A DNA stretch of 64,000 nt from Odobenus rosmarus divergens. Lineage: Eukaryota; Chordata; Mammalia; Carnivora; Odobenidae. The position numbers and the translations under genes were made by a program. The stretch spans positions 953,744 through 1,017,743 of the forward strand of contig NW_004450946.1 in assembly GCF_000321225.1 (NCBI RefSeq). The letters are read 5' to 3'. Below are positions 1 through 10,843 of this stretch, piece by piece. Position 1 is the first letter of the stretch. Every line of letters starts with the position of its first letter. Below the pieces are notes generated by a model. It saw only the letters and a program-made list of their open reading frames with translations. It did not search any database and was not told the DNA's origin.

Positions 1-423
1 TTACTCAGCCATCAGAAAGGATGAATACCCTACTTTTACATCAACATGGATGGGACTGGAGGAGATTATGCTAAGTGAAATAAGTCAAGCAGAGAAAGTC
101 AATTATCCTGTGGTTTCACTTATTTGTGAAACATAAGGAATAGCATGGAGGACTAGGAGAAGGGAGGGAAAAATGAGGGGGGTGGAATTGGAGGGAGAGA
201 TGAACCATGAGAGACTATGGACTCTGAGAAACAAACAGGGTTTTAGAGGGGAGGGGGGAGGGAGGATTGGTTAGCCCGGTGATGGGTATTAAGGAGGGCA
301 CGTACTGCATGAGCACTGGGTGTTATATGAAAACAATGGATCGTGGATCACCACATCAAAAACTAATGATGTATTGTATGGTGACAACATAATATAATAA
401 AATTAAAAAAAATAAAAATAAAA
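1..423 (+). mobile_element. L1 3' end (carnivore L1), ORF2 C-terminus plus 3' UTR
   Basis: Bases 2-133 read without a stop as the last ~44 residues of L1 ORF2 (ending ...SLICET), closed by TAA at 134-136. A purine-rich 3' UTR with G-rich runs at 155-262 follows, then the typical carnivore L1 ending (AATAATATAATAAAATTAAA-like) and an A-rich tail to about 423. The element runs off the left edge, so its full length is unknown. It is inserted into endogenous retrovirus sequence, whose env-type reading resumes immediately to the right. Confidence 0.9.
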
Positions 424-912
424 GATAATCAGGGACTGTCCTATTATCAAGGATGGCTCTGGCTAGGGGATAAAGGATCTTTGTTGAGCAGCTGTTGTCT
501 TAGCAACAGATTCCACAATATCTTCAAGAGTTAAGGAGAGGTTTCTGATCATATTCTTATTTATATTTATTCCTAACTGGGAGAGTATGACTCTGTCCAA
601 GGAAGTAAATCCTGAGTCGTGAATGCCTCTTAGTAATTCCTTTCTAGCTCAGTGATGTAAGTCCAGGGGGGGAGTCAACCAATGAGGTGCAACAGTTAGG
701 GGCACAGGTAGGTAACCTAGGAGGCTTTGCCTGGTTATACTCCAGCCATCTAGACCTTCGTGGGCCCAAGGAGAATGGTAACTACCATAGACAAAGACAA
801 ATCCTGCCAGGGCACAAACCACTTTTACTAGGGTGGCACTGTTAAGGGACAGACAGGAGTTTTTGATGACAAATCCAACCATCTGAAAAGCAAAGCTTAC
901 CTCCACCTTCAC
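424..912 (-). pseudogene. Retroviral env remnant (surface C-terminal part and transmembrane subunit part)
   Basis: Reading leftward from 912, an open stretch of 87 codons ends at 649 and looks like the C-terminal part of an env surface subunit. Further left, an env transmembrane-subunit pattern is visible, with a leucine-rich heptad region around 480-560 and an Asp-Asn-Arg motif near 440-447. Reading needs at least one stop bypass and one frame change, so the gene is broken. Most of the surface subunit is missing: only about 250-500 bp separate it from the integrase relic. The L1 insertion removes the rest of the transmembrane subunit. Confidence 0.55.
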
Positions 913-1149
913 CCCCCTCCCACCCCTGGACCCAGCAATGGCCTGGGAGATAGAGATGATGGCATTATCTTCTCAGACTGGGGCCAGAATAAAAGAAAGA
1001 AAGGGAAGAAGAGAGGGTTTCATGTTTAAAGTATGAAGTCTTGATCCGGCATCTTGGGAGGAAGCAATCCACCTCGATGTTGGCTACTCCTCTTCCTTGG
1101 CAATGTGATTTGGAGGTTTCCAGCACCCATATGGGATCAGATGTCAGGT

Positions 1150-1300
1150 GGAACCTTCTTTAGTTATGAGATGCATATCTAGGTTCAAGTCCCTGAACCT
1201 TGGCTGCCATCTGGACAGTAGGGAAGACCTGGTATAGTCCCTTCCAAGGAGATTCAAGGGAAGTCTCTTTTCCTGGATACAAAATCAGAAGGGTTGGAGA
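1150..1300 (-). pseudogene. Retroviral pol remnant: integrase C-terminal domain
   Basis: On the minus strand a frame from about 1285 to 1163 carries the pattern of the gammaretroviral integrase C-terminal domain: a Trp-Lys-Gly signature (1238-1246) followed by Tyr-Gln-Val and an Ala-Lys-Val strand, ending at a stop near 1150. It lies directly upstream of the env remnants in the viral direction, as expected. The rest of pol is not recognisable. The assignment rests on motif pattern and position. Confidence 0.55.
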
Positions 1301-3867
1301 AAACTGGAAACGTTAGTTTGGAGAGCCATAGCTAGATTTTGAGGAAACTAGAAGAATTAAGGATTCTGTCCAATTTATAGGTATATAAAAGAGATGTAAA
1401 TACAGTTGACAGGATTAGAATCTGCTATAGACAAAGCTCTCAACATAATTTTTCTCTCTATAATTACGCCCATTTTATATAGTAAAATGCATCAAACTTT
1501 GCCTGATTATTTATTTAAGTGTAGCAATATAAGTGATTGACCACATAAGCTCTTTTAAAGAGTGCTGTGCTGGAACCTTGCAAGCAAGTTACCAAGCCGA
1601 TTTTTACATTTTTCTCAAACATGACAATCCAGTCAAAGCCTTGGTAATATGGCCAGTTTTTCCAATTGTGTCCTGATACAAGGAGAACAGATTTCTCACT
1701 GAACATATATGTAAGTAACTATTTTGCCATGAGAAGGATACTCAAGAATTTCTGAATTTTGGAGGGATCAGGTAGGAAGAAAAAAGTACATGTTTCATCT
1801 TTGTTCACAGAGGTATATCTTACCAAATTGTTAATAGCTTAAGAGAAAAGAGAAAAAGGTTTTCCTAAAATCTAAAAGAGCAAGATATTAGAGATCCAGT
1901 GATGTTTTAAACAAGAGTCATAAATATAATCATCCTTCCCAAAGTTCATTTATTCCCGTTATTGATTCTTATTCTGCTTGAATTCAGTTTTCCTACTAGT
2001 TCCAGAAATTCTTACCCAGTTGAGATGTATGATCTGAAAGTTTTCAGAAACCTGTCTCCTAGAGTACTTGTCAGATTCCTTGCCATGAATTTGCAGGAAG
2101 CTTTTGTAAAAGCGTCTGAGTAAAGCAGTAACTGTCTGTAAATGACAGGACTTCAAATGGCATGGTTAAAGGTCTGATTTGAGTACATTATGATGCAATT
2201 GACAATGAAATTTGGTTATTTCTGTGACATACAACATTTTAAGATAATAACTGGAATTTTGACTGATAACATTATGCCAGGACTATATCAGATTTCCAGA
2301 AATTTCACATAGTTTCTGGAACACTTCCATACCCACACAGCATAAAGAAGGCTTAGTATTACTTTTTACTCGATAATGCTTCCTATGTAATTTGACATAG
2401 CAAATAAGCCTATTAGATCAGCGTCTCCCTTTTTATAAGGAGAGAGGACAAATCCTTTGAGATGTCCCAAGATTCCTCTAGAACATTTCAAAGTCAGTCA
2501 AGGTCAAAAAGACAGCATTTAGAATTTGATTTTGGAGAAGTCTGTCAAAAATATCAAAAGGTTTGGACACTTGGTCAAGTAGGATCATAGATCACTATGA
2601 AGAAATTCTGTTGTATATTTAACCAAAGTCATAATTAAAGATTTCATAGGCAAATATAGAAAATAATCTAGTTCTAGGGAAAATTTAGCCTTCTTAAAAT
2701 AATAAGTTCTAGGCAGAACTTAGCCTTCTGTTACTAAGAGTGGGTTTACTTAAATAATCTGATAAAGATAAAACAGAGAATCTTTGTTTTTCTAAGCAGA
2801 TTACATTAAAGAAAAGACTTTGTCTACAATTTCTTATTAAGGGCAGACCAATAACCTGAGAAACCTTTGTTCTTTTAACAGAGAGAAAAACCAAACTCTA
2901 ATTTTGTACCAGTGTACTTTTTATATTAAAACTCATTTTAAAATAAATTCATTTTAATCTTAGCCAGATGCCTTTTCCACAGACCTTCTACAACTTTCTT
3001 TTTTACATTCGGATTTTGTCCTATATTTTTCCTCTTTAAATAACTGGCCCCACGTTAGGGCAAAGTTACTTTCTTTTCCCTTAACAAAAATACATTTCCA
3101 TTCTTCATACCCTCTTTTACCAAAAGCACACATTCTACTTTTTTTTTTTTTTACATATGGAGATGTGTCCCTTATCATTTCTAGTAGCTTTAACTGTATA
3201 TATTAATTGGAATTCTTAACCTTTAGGAACCTTAACTAAGAAGTTAACTTAGTTGTGAACTGTCTTTTTACATTAGCATTCTGTCAGTTGGCAAACTTAC
3301 ACTTTTTATGATTTCTTGAGATATGTGCTTTTTTTTCATAGAAAATTTCTCAGTGTGGCATAAAACACATTTACTAACAGACCCAAACATCTTTAGTTTC
3401 ACTGTAATAAAAGACAAAAGTAGATAAACAAACTTGGTTTAGCGATTAATGTTTCAGTATTTTATCTTAATTTGGAAATGACCTGGATATTCAGTGATTT
3501 TTAACTTAACTCATTACTTAATGTAACTTGGCAAAACCTGTAAAGTTTCAGGTTACCAAAAAGGTTTTGGAAATTTATTTTTTCATACACATACCATAAA
3601 ACATAATTTTTCCAAAAAAGTTTGCCTAAAAACTGACCTCACATCTATTCTAAATCATTTGCTCCCAACAATTATGTTTTGATTACCCACAAAAACTTCA
3701 TGAGACATTAGGCAAAATCAGCCATCATTTGTCTTGTGGATGAATTTTGTAAGAGATAAAGCATGAACTTATTTGATTGGTAAACCTAAGTAGAATAAAA
3801 AGTATACTTAATATTGATCACCCTAATGACATGTCTGTTTTAACTAAACCAACTTACATTGGCTTTA
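1300..3867 (-). other. AT-rich decayed interior, probably retroviral
   Basis: No frame longer than about 75 codons and no recognisable pol motif (no reverse transcriptase Tyr-x-Asp-Asp-type block was found). It is placed in the retrovirus only because it lies between the LTR side and the integrase relic. Some of it may be unrelated older DNA. Confidence 0.35.
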
Positions 3868-4049
3868 TTTTTTTAAAAAGATTTGTTTATTTGAGAGAGA
3901 GCACAAGCAGGGGGAGAGGGCAGAGAAAGAGGAAGAAGCAGACTCCGCACTGAGCAGGGAGCCTGATGCAGGGCTTGATCCCATGATCCTGGGATCGTGA
4001 CCTGAGCTGAAGGCAGATGCTTAACAGACTGAGCCACCCCGGCACCCCT
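3868..4049 (-). mobile_element. SINEC (carnivore tRNA-Lys SINE)
   Basis: Minus-strand copy. It begins with a T-run (the reversed A-tail) and TTTGTTTATTTGAGAGAGAG and ends with GAGCCACCCCGGCACCCC, the reversed tRNA-like head. Flanks ATTGGCTTTA (3858-3867) and ATTAGCTTTA (4053-4062) look like a target duplication with one mismatch. It is inserted in the retroviral interior. Confidence 0.93.
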
Positions 4050-4876
4050 TAAATTAGCTTTAATACTGAATATTTTCTCCAGATCACGTGAATCTTTAAA
4101 ACATTTGGGTTCGTTTCTATTATAGATATCTGAGATTTAGAAATGCTTAGTTTATAAATGCTAATTTTTAGGCCAATTAGAGTTCTTTACAAATTAATTT
4201 TAGCAATACCATCTGGAGGTAAGAAATGTCACACATCTTCAACAGACACACATAAACCTAAAAACAGAGACTTTATAGCTATTGTCTTAAATTTTCTAGG
4301 CATGAGACGGGTATGATAATGCAAAACTCAACGTTTGTAAAAGAACAGTTGGATGCAGACTGTTTTTCTGGCAGGTGGACTAACTTAAGCTCAGATGGCT
4401 AACGTTTTTTTCCTAATATTTGTGGAGAAGACATTTAAGATTTTTCATTAGTCTCAATTTCAAATGACTGATCCCCCTTTTTGGTCCACTTCTGGTAAGA
4501 ATTACCTCTCTGAGGTTTGTACTTTTCATATTTTCATCTCGAAGGCACAGGGAAAGAATTCAAGTTCCTCCAAGAAGAACTTTGGTTTCTCAAGGCCAAT
4601 AATTTACAAACCTTTTGAGGTAAATAGGGGAGGTTTTAGAAGTACTAAAAAGAATAGGTGAATTTTGAATTGCCTCGAAAGCTGCATTTCTAGTTTTGTA
4701 AAGATTTTGTAAGATAAGGAAAGTTGCTTTTAATTTTTCAAAGAATTGGGTTGTAGGCTGGATGTTAAAGAACTGACATATCTACCCACCTAGGTTGGAA
4801 TTAAATTTTTTTTTTCTGTTAGTTTTCCCTTGGCTGTTGAAGGGAATAAGGTAGCAGTTTATCAGAAAATCCCTCA
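4050..4876 (-). other. Unassigned decayed interior of the retrovirus
   Basis: AT-rich sequence between two SINEs. Short frames only. Gag or pol origin is likely from position but no motif confirms it. Confidence 0.3.
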
Positions 4877-5067
4877 AAGGGCGCCTGGGTGGTTCAGTCT
4901 GTTAAGTGTCTGCCTTCGGCTCAGGTAATGATCCTGGAGTCCTGGGATCGAGTCCCGTGTGGGGCTCCCAGTTCTGCAGGGAGCCTGCGGCTCCCTCTGG
5001 CCCGCCCCGTACTCCTTCGTGCTCTCTCTCAAATAAATAAATAAAATCTTAAAAAAAAAAGAAAGAA
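4877..5067 (+). mobile_element. SINEC (carnivore tRNA-Lys SINE)
   Basis: Plus-strand copy. The head GGGCGCCTGGGTGGTTCAGT starts at 4879, box-B-like GGGATCGAGTCCC follows, then a pyrimidine-rich body and an AAATAAATAAATAAAATCTT(A)n tail. AAAATCCCTCA at 4866-4876 repeats at 5068-5078 as a target-site duplication. Confidence 0.96.
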
Positions 5068-6395
5068 AAAATCCCTCAGAGTCTTGTCAACTCTGGGAGG
5101 GACACATAGGGGGCTCTTCCTTGAAGGTTGATATGGGGGTTTCTGTAAGGTCATTAGACTTTGTTGTCAGTCACGGAAAGGCTTGTCTGATAGAGAATTA
5201 ACTAGAATGAGCATTCAAATGAAGGAGGACACAGGGAAGGAGTCAGAATTATGTCATTTTTATAGTTTTTGTCTTTGGTACCTCTTGTATCTTTTTAAGT
5301 TTTTATTGGCTTTTTGCAACAAGACTTTCAATGAAGCTATATTTGGAATTTGGAGGCCTTTGCTTTTAAGTGAACTTCTTAAATAGCCTTATCGAATTGG
5401 AACATTCCTCATAGTGACCATTGTAATTCTAGGTGGTGATTCCCCTGGGGACTGGCTGCAGTTTGGTAGGACCCTAGCCACAAATGGAGTTTAACCCACA
5501 TCTAGCCACTCATGGGGTGCAACTCACACTTCCACCTGGCCTTACTTTGTGGCCCCCAAACTGATGGTTGCCAAGTCAAGTTCTTTGGGACACAGAACAA
5601 GCTTAGTAAGATTCTGCTATCTTTGTTAGGTATCTGCAGCTTTTAGGACTGCAGTTTTTAGACATAAAACAAGCAGGTGTGCTGGAATGTGGCATGCTCA
5701 ACCCTTTGGATTTAGAGGATCCCATTTCTTTTAGCTACTAGGCCTTTGGGTTTCTCAGAACCAAGCTAACATCCAAGAGGTAGATGCCATGGGTCTGGGA
5801 ATTGTGGGATGTTTTACAGTATGCCTCGTTACAGGGAAATTTTCTTGAGGTTGGTTGGTGACCCAGTGTCCATCTAACTCATTCTGTGACCAAGTTATTT
5901 TATCATGGGAGTCTTGAGGTGGTGAGCTAACAACTTTTAAATGCTTGACCCATGCCCACCGTGTTTATGGCCTTTTTTTTTTTTTCAAACTTTCGAGATT
6001 CCCATTAGCACCGACCTTTGTTTAAAATAAAATTTTGTTCACCTGAGGCTTTGCACTTGACCCAGTCCAGCTTAAATTGGGATAGTCTGATCCCAGACCC
6101 AGTCTGATTCTGGACCCAGTCTCGTGTTCAAGTCAGACCCAGCCCGACTCTGGCCAGTAACCACCAAAGCTCCCCATGTGCAGTCTGGGGACTCAGGAAA
6201 GGATTGGGGTTTTCCATTCAAAATAGGGGACTGTGCAAAGCCAATTAGATTGGGAATTCAATGCAAAGAGAGCAGAGGTCAGAATTGAAAGGAATTTACC
6301 TACAGCCCACGGAAATGTCAAGAAAGTGACTTGAGAGGGTTCACAGGGTACACACCTGTGTTTCTTGTCCCCATATGCCAACAGAAGTTTACTTT
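5068..6395 (-). other. Retroviral leader and gag-side interior, decayed
   Basis: Downstream of the primer site in the viral direction. A minus-strand ATG at 5953-5951 opens with Met-Gly-Gln-Ala, the kind of myristoylation start seen in gammaretroviral gag, about 440 bp from the primer site. A stop follows after eight codons, so it may be chance or a dead gag start. No other gag motif is clear. Confidence 0.35.
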
Positions 6396-6415
6396 GGATT
6401 CCATTACTGCCACCA
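6396..6415 (-). other. Retroviral primer-binding-like site
   Basis: Minus strand begins TGGTGGCAG three bases after the LTR end. It resembles the complement of a tRNA-Leu 3' end (TGGTGTCAG type) with about five mismatches over 20 bases. Its position supports the LTR boundary. The tRNA assignment is tentative. Confidence 0.5.
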
Positions 6416-6418
6416 ATC

Positions 6419-6815
6419 TGTTAAACAACAAAATTCAAGTGAGTAAATTTGAAGATTGAATTGACTTTCTTAAACAATTCATGAATTAGGTAGCATCCAT
6501 CTAGCAAATAGAAAGGAACTCCATTGAGCTGCAGAAAAGGAAAGCTTTTTAAAGGTGGACAGGGAGTGGAGAAAAGGAAATTATTAGCAAAGAATCCATT
6601 GCTTTAGCCCAGGTCGTCCTCCTAAGGGGAACGGAAGGGGTCTACCAGTAAATTTCTTAATGCTGACCAGGAAACTCCATGTTGACTGGTTAAAGGTTAC
6701 ATACCTGGGGGAGGGCGTCGAAACTGCCATTAGGTTAGGTAGTAAGTCTTGGTTTGTTGATGTGGGGCCTTAACACAAGTGACTCCATTCAGGGCCTGCA
6801 GTTTTCTTTTTAACA
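6419..6815 (-). repeat. 5' LTR of the endogenous retrovirus
   Basis: 397 bp bounded by TGTTAAA at the left edge and TTTAACA at the right edge, a 7-bp perfect inverted repeat with the canonical TG...CA ends. The minus strand is the sense strand because the primer-binding-like site follows on that side. A TTTAAAAAG stretch (near 6550) could serve as a TATA-like box; no clear AATAAA is seen. The partner LTR is outside the window, so divergence cannot be used to date it. Confidence 0.72.
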
Positions 6816-7145
6816 CCACCCACCTGGCTTTGCCTCCATGCCTCCAAGTCTTTGCTCATCTGGTACCTCCTTGTGGAGCCTTACCCTGACCACCTGAATA
6901 ATACTGCCCAGCCACCCTCATGCCACAGCTGTTCCAGTCCCTCTTACTGTCCTCTGTTTTATTCTTTTTTCCTGTAGCATCTGTTACCTTCTAACATAAC
7001 TTGTAGTTTATTACATTTATTGCGTTGTCTCTTCTTGCTCAAATGTAAGCTCTATACGGGCAGGGAGTTGTGTCATTTCCATTCATGTGTTCCAAGCACC
7101 TGGAACTCTGCTTGGTTGGGTCTCAATAAACATGCATGAATGAAT
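6816..7145 (+). repeat. L2 LINE 3' end
   Basis: Matches the L2 3' region by pattern: a CCTCC..CCCTGACCACC block at 6860-6895, then TGTAAGCTCTATACGGGCAGGGA, CACCTGGAACTCTGC and a CTCAATAAACATGCATGAATGAATGG ending at about 7145. The retroviral LTR abuts its left side, suggesting that the retrovirus inserted in or beside this older L2. Confidence 0.8.
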
Positions 7146-7351
7146 GGAATTTGAGGCCAACATGATCAGATTGAGAGACTCCTGGTGGTGGCCCTGTCTT
7201 TATACAACACCAGTGAGATCTTTCCACAGGTAAGCAAGAAGGCTTTACTGTGGGCACAGTGTGGAGCGCCTCATACCTGGAGGAGTTGAGGATGCCTCCC
7301 CAGGAGGGCGAGGGTGGGCTGGGTCTCTGAGGAGGAATGTACATCATTTCT

Positions 7352-7672
7352 TTTTTTTTTTAATAATTTTTTATTGTTATGTTAATCACCATACATTACA
7401 TCATTAGTTTTTGATGTAGTGTTCCATGATTCATTGTTTGTGCATAACACCCAGTGCTCCACGCAGAATGTACCCTCTTTAATACCCATCACCAGGCTAA
7501 CCCATCCCCCCACCCCCCTCCCCTCTAGAACCCTCAGTTTGTTTTTCAGAGTCCATCATCTCTATTGGTTCGTCTCCCCCTCTGACTTATTCCCCTTTAT
7601 TCTTCCCCTCCTGCTATCTTCTTCTTCTTCTTCTTTTTTTTTCTTAACATATATTGCATTATTTGTTTCAGA
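7352..7672 (-). mobile_element. 5'-truncated L1 3' end with target-site duplication
   Basis: Reverse copy of the carnivore L1 3' UTR, the same family as the element at 1-423: poly-T, TTATGTTAATCACCATACATTACATC, then CACCCAGTGCTC and a C-rich block. It ends in a pyrimidine (CTT)n stretch. AATGTACATCATTTCT occurs perfectly at 7336-7351 and 7673-7688, a 16-bp target-site duplication, so the insertion is complete at 321 bp. Confidence 0.95.
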
Positions 7673-7688
7673 AATGTACATCATTTCT

Positions 7689-8269
7689 GAGTGGAAGCCT
7701 TGTGAGCCAGGTGCTGGAAGGAGGAGCACCTGGCTCACCCTCTCTTGCCCTTTGCTTCATGATTGGCCACGTTGCAGGAGTGACTACTCCATCAGCCTGG
7801 TTCTGGAAGGGAGATAGCATGACCCTGGCCACAGCGGGTCACCCATGGACTGATCAGATGGATGGGAAATAAAGTGTTATTGTTATAAACTGCTGAGATT
7901 TTGGAGTCATTCACGACTGAGTCAAATAAGCAACCAGAGACAATAGAGGTTTCTAAAACAAGGAACATGGATATTGGAGCGGATCTGAGAAGATGGGGCT
8001 GGTGTAGGCTTTGAGTTTGAGAGGCTGATGGGGTGTCCAGATGCAGATGTTGGGTGAGCACATGGTGTGAGTGTCGAGCTCACCAGAGAGGCCTGGTCTG
8101 GAGAAGACTCAGAGCCATTGCCGTGGAACCGGGCAGTGCACCACCAGAATGCACCAGCTCACCTGCTCACAGGACAAGGGACAGAATCCCAAAGAATTCA
8201 CCATATGAGAGTGCCAGAAAAGAAACCAAGTAGAAGTCATCGGAAGTGCTAGTGGAGGGTCAGGAAGCA
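7689..8269. other. Unassigned sequence
   Basis: Moderate GC, overlapping short frames on both strands, no repeat family or domain recognised. Frames of 60-90 codons here overlap each other and are not supported as genes. Confidence 0.5.
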
Positions 8270-8365
8270 ACATAGGATAATTTGAGTTAGTTATATGAAA
8301 TGATATATGTGAACACCCGCATGGTGCCTGGCAGGAATAGTAAATGTTCAATAAATGGAACTATA
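8270..8365 (+). repeat. MIR/L2-like 3' fragment
   Basis: GAAATGATATATGTGAACAC..GCATGGTGCCTGGCAGGAATAGTAAATGTTCAATAAATG matches the MIR 3' core pattern (GTGCCTGGCA...GTGCTCAATAAATG). Confidence 0.7.
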
Positions 8366-8598
8366 CAAATGGAGGATTCATGCATATGTGTACATAAATG
8401 CATGCCCAGCATTATTTATAATATAGATTCACATCCACATACCCCCCAGCCATCCCCACATACGTCCCCACCTGTCCCTCGGTGAATACAGGTAAGATCT
8501 AGGGCAGCAGTGGGCTTATACCTGTACAACTTGGATGCAGCATCCAATCCTATCGATTTCTGAGGATGTGTTACTGGAAAAAGGACCCGTTTAGAACT
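8366..8598. other. Unassigned sequence
   Basis: Short unassigned stretch between a MIR fragment and a probable LTR. Nothing recognised. Confidence 0.5.
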
Positions 8599-9275
8599 GG
8601 GGTTTGGCTGCTTGCTGCTCCAAAGCCAATACTCAAGAGACAAGCATTGGGAAAGGCAAGGTTGCTTTATTCAGGAAGCAGGCAGCCTGGGAAGATGGAG
8701 GATTAAGGTCCCAAAGACCATCTTTCCCCTTCCAGGCGATGCAGGAGGTTTTTAAAGGGGAAGACGCAGGAAATGGTGATGGGGACTAAGTGCAGGAGAA
8801 GCTGGTGCTCAGCAGTTAGTTAATCATTTGTCCTTGCAGGGCTTCCAGATTGCTCTGCTCTGCCAATTCTCAAGGCTCCCAGGTGTCTCTCAGGGAAGGA
8901 TACCCTTCCCTGTAGCGTAGCAAGCTGGGTCTGGGCAAGGCAGTCCAGACTCCTCCCCCTGTACCAGGAATCAAGGCTCCCAGGCGGCTCTTACTGAGGA
9001 CACCATGGTCGGTGGTGGCTCTGAGGGCAGTCAGGCTTTATCTTCCAGAAAGTCTGGTCCTTTGCTCCTCAAGGCCGGCAGTCTGTAGGATCTCGAGGGA
9101 AGTAGGTTAGTTCTGCTATAAACTTTGGGGTTTAGATAAGCAAGCAAGGAGGGCATAAGCTTGAAGCAAGTTAGCTCTTAAAGGAGTGGGTTGGAATGTA
9201 CTTACAAATGGCCCATTGGATTAGACAATTGGGGGAGGGTGTGGTTATGAGGCACTTTAGTATATAGGCCACCAC
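8599..9275 (-). repeat. Probable solitary LTR of an endogenous retrovirus
   Basis: On the minus strand an AATAAA signal (plus TTTATT near 8667) lies about 70 bp before a CCCCA end at 8599, with a TATATACTAAAG TATA-like stretch near the other end. This is the layout of a retroviral LTR. Repeated CTCAAGGCTCCCAGG-type units occur at 8869-8884 and 8970-8985. The family is not assigned and the outer boundary at about 9275 is uncertain. Confidence 0.45.
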
Positions 9276-9299
9276 CATCCATCCATGGATGGAACTTTT

Positions 9300-9705
9300 T
9301 CATCTTCCCAAACTGAAACTGCACCCATTAAACACTAACTCTTCATTCCCCCCTCCCTGCAGCACCGGGCAAGTACCATTCTGTCTGTGGCTGTGAATTT
9401 GACAGGTCTGGGGACCTCATATAAATGGAATCATACAGTATTTGTCCTTTTATGGTTGGCATATTTTACTTAGAAAAAGGCTGATTAATATTCCATTGTA
9501 TGTATGGACCTCAATTTGTTTATCCATTCGTCAGTGGACACTTGGGTTGCTTCCACCTTTTGGCTATTGTGGATAATGCTGCTGGGAAAATGGATGTAGA
9601 AATATTTGTTCAAGTCTGTGCTTTCAGTTCTTTTGGGTCTATACCTAGGAGTGGAATTGTGGGGTCACTGGGTAATTCTATGTTTAATTTTTTGATGAAC
9701 AAAGG
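9300..9705 (-). repeat. Ancient L1 (L1M) 3' ORF2/UTR fragment
   Basis: Reverse copy of the common ancient L1 segment: CCCATTAAACACTAACTCTTCATTCCCCCCTCC, TGGAATCATACAGTATTTGTCC, TTTATCCATTCGTCAGTGGACACTTGGGTTGC and GGCTATTGTGGATAATGCTGC, in the expected order. A 73-codon plus frame here is an antisense shadow. Confidence 0.9.
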
Positions 9706-10340
9706 GAAGGTTCACTTTTAGGATGGGGAGACAGGGGATGTTTGCTGATGGTGGAAGAACTCAGGTGTAGAGACTAAAGGCACGACTCATGGAGCAGGGC
9801 CTGGAGGGAGAGGGGTGTGGGATTCAGGAGAGAGAGAGAGTAGTAGTGATGCTGGTTCTGAGGCAGAGGAGGGTGGGAGGAGGTGGCAGGGAGAGCTGCT
9901 TGTCATCCAGGCCTGGCCTGCCCCCGTAGTATGAGGCAAGGCAGTCAGCATGGCTGAACCCTATGCCTGGAGCACAGGGGCTCACAATATGGCAGCTGAG
10001 CTAAAGTTGAAAACTGGATACTTCTGGCAACATCAGTGTCCCTGTTTTTCTCCAGTAAGACTTGGAAACTTGGGGGTGAACTTTTTCCACATGTTAATGT
10101 TGGAAATGAGTGGAGGTTGTAATTTTGTAAATGTGATGTTAACTCAAGGTTACTGCAGAAAATTTTATAATTAATGCATACTATTCTATTATAGGTAGAA
10201 TAAAAATGTTTTCTTTACATATGGTGTTCTATGCAAAGTGACATGCACATGAGCTGGCACTAGGCATTAAAAAAAGAAAAGGAAATTAGGTCACTGCTGT
10301 AATAATTACTTGACTTGGAGGGGGGGAATTTGTTCCGAAA
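9706..10340. other. Unassigned sequence
   Basis: Includes a short (GA)n run near 9830 and purine-rich sequence to about 9900, then AT-rich sequence. No repeat family or gene recognised. Confidence 0.5.
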
Positions 10341-10344
10341 TCAC

Positions 10345-10620
10345 TTTTTTAAGGACTCTAGTGTTTTATGATTCCATTTATAGGAAGTTCAAAAACAAGC
10401 AGAACTCATCAATGGGTGATGGAAATTCTAATAATAGTGGTTGCCTGTGGAGGTGGGGATCAGCCGAAGGGGGTACAGGAGAACTTTTTGGGGTGGTGGA
10501 AATATTCTGTATCTTGATTGGGATGCTAGATAAGGTGTATGTATTTGTCAAAACTCATAGAACTGTGCATTTACAGCCTATAAATTTCACTGTATGTACA
10601 TTTTACCGCAGGAAAAAAAA
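10345..10620 (+). repeat. Ancient L1 (L1M) 3' UTR
   Basis: Contains TGATTCCATTTATAGGAAGTTC, GGTTGCCTGTGGAGG, GAACTTTTTGGGGTGGTGGAAATATTCTGTATCTTGATTG and GTCAAAACTCATAGAACTGTGCA in the order of the L1M 3' UTR, ending in an A-run. A 131-codon frame over it is not a gene. Confidence 0.88.
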
Positions 10621-10843
10621 TTGTGGCATCAAACAATCCCGTAGTGTTTATGGTACATTCTGGGGATTGAGACACACTCACAGAAATGAGAATAATGATG
10701 TTTAAAAGATGTCATAGTCACAAAACCTAAACTGTCTGCAAGGTAAAAATTCTCTGGAAATCTCCTGACTTCAGGGTTAGTAATATATGACATCAAATAG
10801 GACCTTGGAAGTTAATTTCTGAGGTGAGGTGGGAAAAGGTGTT

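Larger units (their letters stand above)
424..6815 (-). mobile_element. Decayed class I (gammaretrovirus-like) endogenous retrovirus, 5' LTR to env
   Basis: On the minus strand the order is retroviral: an LTR with matching inverted ends (6419-6815), a primer-binding-like site 3 bp later, a decayed interior, an integrase C-terminal relic near 1160-1290, then env-type fragments at 424-912. The 3' LTR and end of env are cut off by the L1 at 1-423 or lie outside the window. Two SINEs (3868-4049, 4877-5067) interrupt the interior. Having env and integrase of this kind favours class I over ERV-L. No frame is intact. The stretch 1300-5900 is too decayed for me to assign genes, and part of it could be unrelated DNA. 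Confidence 0.65.

Noticed and set aside
7419..7817. 132-codon plus frame
   Set aside because: Antisense of an L1 3' UTR that ends in unique DNA; no domain.
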